Shown piece after piece: positions 57,769-64,000 of a DNA stretch of 64,000 nucleotides. Under the pieces are notes generated by a model. The model was not told where the DNA came from, ran no database searches, and saw only the letters and a program-made list of their open reading frames with translations. Both the position numbers and the translations under genes were made by a program. The stretch comes from Drosophila miranda (lineage: Eukaryota; Arthropoda; Insecta; Diptera; Drosophilidae), in assembly GCF_003369915.1 (NCBI RefSeq), contig NW_022881603.1:34717522-34781521 (forward strand), written 5' to 3'. The first letter of the stretch is position 1, and each line of letters begins with the position of its first letter.

Positions 57769-59190
57769 ATGCCGACGACTCGGTCCCAGGACGGTAAAGC
57801 CGGCAGTAGGCTGGAAGGGCCGTCGCAAGTGGCGGAAAACGTACATGCGGGGTTGTACCAGGAGGACCCAGAAGCCGGAGCGGTAGGAGGTCAACAGCGA
57901 ACCCGTAAGGACCTGGTGTTACCGTCCGAGTTAAGCTCAGCCGTGAACGCAGCCTTAGCCCAAGCACAGGAGACCTACCGAGCGTCGCTCGGGCAGCAAA
58001 TGGAAGCGCTGAGATCGTCAATGCAAGCAGACATGCTAGAGTTCATGCGAGAGATCAACGCTGTGGTGGGTTCGTTAAAAGCGGAGCGAACGGCGAGTGA
58101 TGCGAATGGAAGGAATCGGGGATGAAATGCAACCAGTCTGGGAGGAGGTCAACAGGAATCACCCGGGAACCAGCAAGCACATCCAACGCACTTGTTCGTG
58201 GACAACCGAACATTGGAGGCCGATCAGAGGACCCAAGCCGATCAGAGACCCGTGGAGGAGTGGCTGTTCAACGGGATGGGCGCAGGAGCAAACCCTAACA
58301 GGAATCGACCGAGTTTCGGAGAGGCTAGGCAGGAGCAAGTGCAGATACGAAGATGGGGACTTAGCTTCGACGGCGATCCAAAGGGGATGCCCGTGGCGGA
58401 ATTCATATTCCGGGTGGAGCATCTACAGACGTCGTATCAGGTACCGTGGGCGGAGGTGTTGAAAGCCTTTTACTCATTGGTCAGTGGCCACGCAAGGGAT
58501 TGGTACTGGATGCATGTGCGGACGGTAGGAATGCCGGACTGGCCGAATCTGAGATATGGTCTTCAGCAGCAGTTTCAAGTTCGTCCGACAGAGTTCGAGC
58601 GAGAGCAAGAGCTCAGGGAACGCCGACAACGCCACGGGGAGTCGGCGGACCAGTACATCCAGGAGATGTTGGTGTTGAGGTCGAGATTGCTAAATCCGTT
58701 CTCGGATTATGATCTAATAAAGATCATAAAGATCAATATTAGGGATGCAATTTCGAGGGTGATTTATCCAATGCAGATACCAAATCTCCAGAAGCTGCGA
58801 GAAGAGTGTGCGGACGCCGAGAAACTGCTGGCGACGCGATGGACAAGGAGCGGTCCAGACCATGGGGGTAGTAGGCGCAGGGAAGATCACAAAGTACATG
58901 AATTGGATGCGAACACTCACGACCCGGAGGAACAGACCGAGGCATTGGATGCTGTCCATAGGACGAGGGAATCCGGAGGCGACCGCACCCAGCTGAAGTG
59001 CTGGAATTGCGCTCAGCCGGGTCACACCTATTTTGAGTGTGAGTCGGCCGTGCGTAACCTGTTCTGCTACAAGTGCGGGCTGGCCGGGGTCATTCTCCCT
59101 AAATGCCCTAAATGTCGGCCGGGAAACGCGAAAAGGAGCACGACGCAATTGGAGGAGTCGAGTTCCACGTCGCCGCGAAGCAGCCAATAG
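57769..59190 (+). other. gag region of LTR element copy 3
   Basis: Same parts as copy 1. Near 58.10-58.17 kb it contains a stretch absent from copies 1 and 2, so it is the longest of the three gag regions. Confidence 0.8.
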
Positions 59191-62100
59191 ATAGGTCCTC
59201 CAACGTTAAATTAGATACCCCTAAGGAAAGAAGTAACAATAAGAATATTTACACTACCATATATAAGGTTAACCAAGCGGTATTACCCGAAGCTAGATGG
59301 TCCGAGCGCAAGCCGATAAAGGAAAGACAGCGGCAGTACGAACAGGCCAGGAATCGGATAATGGGGGACGAACTCGATGAGAGTATCCGAACGGGAGCAG
59401 TCAGAGCACAGCGGGCTCGGGACAGGTTTCAGGGGCGAAAGAGAAGGCGGCTCCAGGTGTGTGCTGCAGTCCACTCGGCAATTCGTCAGGATGACAGGCC
59501 ATTCGCACGAGTGAAGTTGGGCCCGAGGACGCTGATGGGACTACTGGATACAGGGGCATCGGTGAGCCTTCTGGGGAAAGGTGGCCTGGAACTGATAGGA
59601 GAATTGGAGCTGAAACTTCAAGACATAAAGAAATTCTCAGTACAAACAGCGGGCGGCACTCCTCATAAAATACTGGGACATGTGTCGACAGTAATGACGT
59701 ATGGAGGCCAGAAGCAGACCATGGAGTTGTTCCTGTGTCCCTCGCTGAAACAACCGCTGTACCTAGGGGTCGATTTCTGGCGGAAGTTTGGTCTGGCTCC
59801 GCATATAGTAGGCCTAGAACGACACAAGGAATTAGCCGAAATTGATGCTGAGGTGCTGACTAGGAGTAGACCAACGGAACCGCACGAATTGACGCACACG
59901 CAGCAGACACGTCTGGACTAGGTGAAGAACAACTTCAGGGCATTCGACACACATGGTTTTGGGAAGAACGACGCTCGAAAGGCACGAAATTCAATTAATC
60001 GAGGGAGCCGTACCCGTAAAGGAGCGATTCTACCCGGTGTCTCCCGCGGTGCAAGAGCTGTTGTTTGCCGAGGTGGACGAAATGTTGCGCCTCGGAGTCA
60101 TCGAAACCAGCGAGAGCCCGTGGAGCAACCGCGTGACGCTGGTACGTAAGCCGGGAAAAAGCCGATTGTGTCTGGATGCGCGGAAACTAAACAAATTAAC
60201 CGTGAAGGATGCTTACCCGCTGCAGAGCATCGAGTCAATTCTGAGCCGCGTAGAGGATACGGTGTACATCAGCAGCATCGATTTAAAGCACGCATTTTGG
60301 CAGATAGAGCTGGAGCCTGAAAGTCGGACGTACACAGCATTCACGGTGCCGGGCAGCCCTTCGGGTTGTGCAATGCAGCCCAACGGCTGTGTCGGTTGAT
60401 GGATCGAGTAATTCCACAACGACTCCGAAGCCATGTCTTTGTATACTTAGACGATCTACTAGTTATTTCCCGGACGTTTGAGGAGCATATACACCTGTTA
60501 GAGGAAGTGGCCAAGTGTCTCAAGGAGGCAAACCTGACAATTGGAAGAAAAAAATCGAAATTCGGCTATAAATATTTAAAGTATTTAGGGTACATCGTAG
60601 GCGACGGCGCACTTAGGACAGATCCGGAGAAAGTACAGGCCAAAATACCAATGCCAAGGAACGTGAGACAAATCCGGAGATTTTTGGGGACAGCTGGCTG
60701 GTATCGGCGGTTTATCCGAAATTTCTCGGCACTCTCGGCTCCTCTGACAGACTGTCTGAAAGGAAAAGGGCAATTTAAGCTGACGGAGGAGGCAGGAAAA
60801 TCGTTCGAAGAGCTCAAAAAAGCACTTACCAGTGCACCCGTGCTACATCACCCAGACTTTAAGAAGCACTTCTTCATCCAGTGTGATGCGAGCCACGTGG
60901 GGATTGGAGCAGTTCTCTTCCAGAGGGATGATGAAGGAGCAGAGCACCCGATCGCATTCTTTTCGGCGAAGCTAAGAGGCTCAACTATAGCGTGCCAGAG
61001 AAGGAGTGTCTGGCGGCGGTAAGAGCCATAGAGAAGTTCCGTGCATACGTAGAACTGATGCCATTCACGGTGATAACAGATCACGCGAGTTTGCAGTGGC
61101 TCATGCGATTCAAAGCACTGGATGGGAGGCTAGCCAGGTGGTCGTTGGCTCTCCAGGCTTATGACTTCGAAATCGAGCACCGCAAAGGAAAGGAAAATAT
61201 CGTCGCCGATATGCTGTCACGTCCCTTTGACGTGGACGCTATCGACTTCCTGGAGTTCGACACCACAGCCTTCGAGGATGAAGAATACCGAAGAAAAATT
61301 GAGTCGGTCCAGAGCGATGAGGATGAATTCCCAGACCTGAAGGTGGAGGAAGGACTGCTGTTTGGCCGGCCGGAATTAGAGGAGTTTTCGTGGAAGCTAT
61401 GGATCCCGGAAGCCCTGACGAGCACACTGATCCAACAGGCTCACGACAGCGATGTGGCAATGCATGGAGGAATCGCGAGGACACTGGGACGGCTGCGACA
61501 GTTCTATTATTGGCCCGGATGACCGTGCAGGTGAAGGCATATGTGGCTGATTGTAACACCTGCAAAGAAACAAAACATTCAACACAGGTTCACCGTCCAC
61601 TCATGGGGGCCGAAACCAGAACCGAGAGGCCGATTCAAAAACTGTACCTGGATTTCCTGGGTCCATATCCGAGGACTCGAAGTGGCAATGTGGTCATACT
61701 AATAGTCCTCGATCACATGTCCAGATATGTCTGGTTGAAGGCTTTGCCTAAGGCGACGTCTTCGGCCGTGATCCGATTCTTGCACGCCGAGGTCTTCGCG
61801 CAGTTTGGCGTGCCTGAAATAGTGCATACCGATAATGGAAAGCAATTTGTGTCAGCTGAATTCTCTCAATTCCTGGATAGGAGAAGCATAACGCACCTGA
61901 AGTCGGGGAACTATGCACCGCAGGCGAACGCGGCCGAACGAGTGAACCAGACTGTACTGGCAGCAATAAGGACATACGCTAGTGAGGATCACACGCGCTG
62001 GGACGAGAAGCTGACGGAGATCCAGTGTGTGGCTAGGAGCGCTATACACACGGGTATCGGGACGTCGCCATACTTTGTGTTGTTTGGGCAGCACATGTTT

Positions 62101-62469
62101 ACTAGCGGCCGAGATTATAAATTGGCACGCAGACTGGGTGCCCTAAATGATGCACAAATGTCACCCTTGGCAAGGAGTGACAAGATGGAGATAGTCCGAG
62201 ATGAGGTCCGAGGAAACTCTCATGAAGCCTACAACAGAGCGAAGAACAGGTATAATCGAAAAGCTCGAGAAATTAGGTACTCACCGGGTCAGGAGATATA
62301 TAAGCGGAATTTCGTGTTGAGCAAATTTAAAAACAACATCAACGCGAAGTTCAGCCCAAAATACGTCAAGTGCCGAGTGATCCGGAGTATGGGCAACAGT
62401 CTGTACGAGCTGGAGACGTTGCAAGGCTCACGTATTGGGGTGTTTGACGCAAAGGATCTGAAGCAGTAG
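59191..62469 (+). other. pol region of LTR element copy 3
   Basis: Protease, RT, RNase H and integrase in the usual order; more degraded than in copies 1 and 2. Confidence 0.88.
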
Positions 62470-62611
62470 CCCAGGCATCTCAGTCGATGGAGCCAGAGAC
62501 TCTCAATCTCAGGGTGTGGGCGATGGCCTACGTTTGGGGCCCCTTAATTGAAAAAGCCCGCCAGCTTGGCACTCCCGTTTCGGCGGAGTAATCCTGGAAA
62601 CGGTAGTGTGG

Positions 62612-63750
62612 TGTTATGGGCGGTTTTGGAGAGAGCCGATAGGTATCAGGGCTGGAGAAGAAAGAGACAGCGGCATCTACAGTGGATCCTGGGAAGCAGT
62701 GGCAGAGTTGCGTGGGAGAAAAGGAAACGGGGCGAGGAAGAAAAAAGGGAGAGTTTCCGGTGGAGAATAGTGGAGGCCGCACGTGCCCTGAAAGAAAAAA
62801 GGAAACAAAATTGGTGATCGTGGAGACGACGATCCCACCAAGACATCAGCGGCAGGCATCAACATCAGCGGAAGCGGCGGACATCGGCAGCAGCATCCCG
62901 GTACTGGCCAGGCCGGGAAACTGATGCGAGAACCGTCAGCGGAGCACCGGCACCAAGGGACCGTCAGCGGAGCACCGACTGGAGACACGTTTCTGTCCCC
63001 ACACACCAGCCCCCCCCGGGAAAAGAATCCGGACTTCAAAGCAGCAATACACACACACGATTCACACACACCCACCTTCATCCACCCACATCACACACAA
63101 CCCACGCATGTATACCCTCATTCATAACACATCACATAACATCACCACATTTCACACATCTACACCCGTCCGACCCACAATTAAACAAAATATCACGATC
63201 ATACAAAAAACACCACGATTAAACGTAAACATCAGCAAGCATCAGGAAGCAACAACCTCTATCAAAGGGGGCTGCCAACTCGGCCGAAATAGGGTTTATT
63301 TTTTTTGTTAGTATTTTTGTGTTAGTATTTTTTTCCTTTATATAAACCTAGATTATTAATTATTATTAATTAATAATGTTCAAGATAAATAAGAAAATAT
63401 AATGGATATAAAAGGAATATTTGAAAAGAGTTATGAGTGAATAGAAAACGGTAGTTGGGTGGGACGAGAGCGAGAAGAAGAGCGGGACCCTGAATATGAA
63501 AAGGGAGCGAATTCAAAAGGTGGCGCTCATGGAAGGTTGGGACCCTGCTAGGGATAACGAAACCAACTATCCCCGCTGACGAAAGTGCCAACGAGGACAA
63601 GTCTGTCCTATAAATTAGATTTGTTTTTTTTGTATGTTTTTTTGTTTTGTTCAATCCGTCCCCTGGCTTATCGGGTCGGAAACACCCCTGACTTCCCCGT
63701 GAGCTAGCTGGGAACGATAGGCCAGGGTGGCAAAGAGGCGGATCATAACA
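62612..63750 (+). repeat. Shared LTR between two internal regions (long form)
   Basis: 1,139 bases. It serves as 3' LTR of copy 3 and 5' LTR of the next internal region. It carries the same long-form block as the 3' LTR of copy 2. Confidence 0.92.
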
Positions 63751-64000
63751 AATGGCGCCCAATGCTAATAGAAGGGATCGATTTTAAACGCGAGTCTTAA
63801 AGACCCGGTGTAAAATGGAACCCTGGTAGAACGAAACTCAGCCGGTCCGCGAGCCGGGAATAAATCCTAGCCGTCGTAGCCGCTGAGAGGAGTAGAAGAG
63901 AGGAAAATGGACATGGTAGTTATGTATCGGAGGTAGAAGGGAAGGAAGTGTGTGTCCCGAGTTGTGGTCCAGGTATTACCAGGTGGTAGTAGCCTCGTTG
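63751..64000 (+). mobile_element. Start of a further LTR-element internal region
   Basis: Starts with AATGGCGCCCAATGC and matches the leader of copy 1 from 17951 onward. It is cut by the window end. Confidence 0.92.

Larger units (their letters stand above)
55726..63750 (+). mobile_element. Ty3/gypsy-class LTR retrotransposon, copy 3
   Basis: 5' LTR 55726-56826 (1,101 bases) preceded by ATCT of intron 3; gag about 57.8-59.2 kb; pol about 59.2-62.5 kb; next LTR 62612-63750 (1,139 bases). The second LTR is followed not by ATCTTGCAC but by another primer site and leader, so it is shared with a further element. Broken in a few places. Confidence 0.92.
54748..64000 (+). mobile_element. PIF/Harbinger copy P8, left part, with nested LTR element running off the window
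   Basis: TTA at 54745-54747. Its intron 2 (TTTACATATAAATTGG) and the VLRKKD residues are of the P1 type, not the P2-P7 type, yet it carries the LTR element at the same intron 3 site as P4 and P6. The right end is not reached. Confidence 0.9.

Overview
The window looks like repeat-rich DNA of a Drosophila-type fly. It carries full-length copies of the drosophilid Helentron INE-1/DINE-1, very short introns, core-promoter motifs typical of fly genes, and fly retroelements. I saw no tRNA, rRNA, CRISPR array or single-copy host gene. Nearly the whole window is one tandem array that has been invaded by other elements, and those elements were then amplified with it.

The basic unit is about 4.1 kb and has two parts. 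The first is a PIF/Harbinger DNA transposon of about 3.0 kb with TTA target duplications and TIRs TAGGCTctgCACACTGA / TAGGCTattCACACTGA. It has a four-exon transposase gene on the + strand and a convergent Myb/SANT-like second gene on the - strand. Its right end is built from one to three copies of a 53-60 bp terminal repeat. The second part is a spacer of about 1.09 kb holding a promoter-bearing, intronless reading frame of 167 codons that I do not recognise; the frame runs out inside the 3' end of an INE-1 fragment. Because every spacer carries the same junctions, the transposon inserted once and the composite was then amplified.

Layout: 1-831 is unidentified DNA with a possible LTR-like segment and a strong DRE/BEAF-type palindrome. 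832-2031 is a partial transposon (P0). 2035-15843 holds plain units P1-P3 with their spacers; the first spacer is split by a 343-bp templated insertion. From 15847 the array becomes a higher-order repeat of about 19.4 kb: P4 (15847), P6 (35360) and P8 (54748) each carry a gypsy-class LTR retrotransposon in transposase intron 3. P4 and P6 also carry a 5'-truncated LINE in the last transposase exon and an INE-1 copy in the second gene. P5 and P7 are plain units between them. The last LTR element does not end in flanking transposon DNA but runs into a further internal region, giving LTR-internal-LTR-internal.

Working together: a whole Harbinger copy would supply a DDE transposase and a Myb-like partner that act on its terminal repeats. 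P1 and P2 keep an unbroken transposase by my splice model, and P1 also keeps the Myb-like exon in frame. The nested elements are passengers. The unusual points are the transposon/gene-fragment satellite, its higher-order amplification, the exchange of one LTR insertion between two transposon subtypes, and the tandem LTR element. All calls come from reading the sequence; no database search was run.
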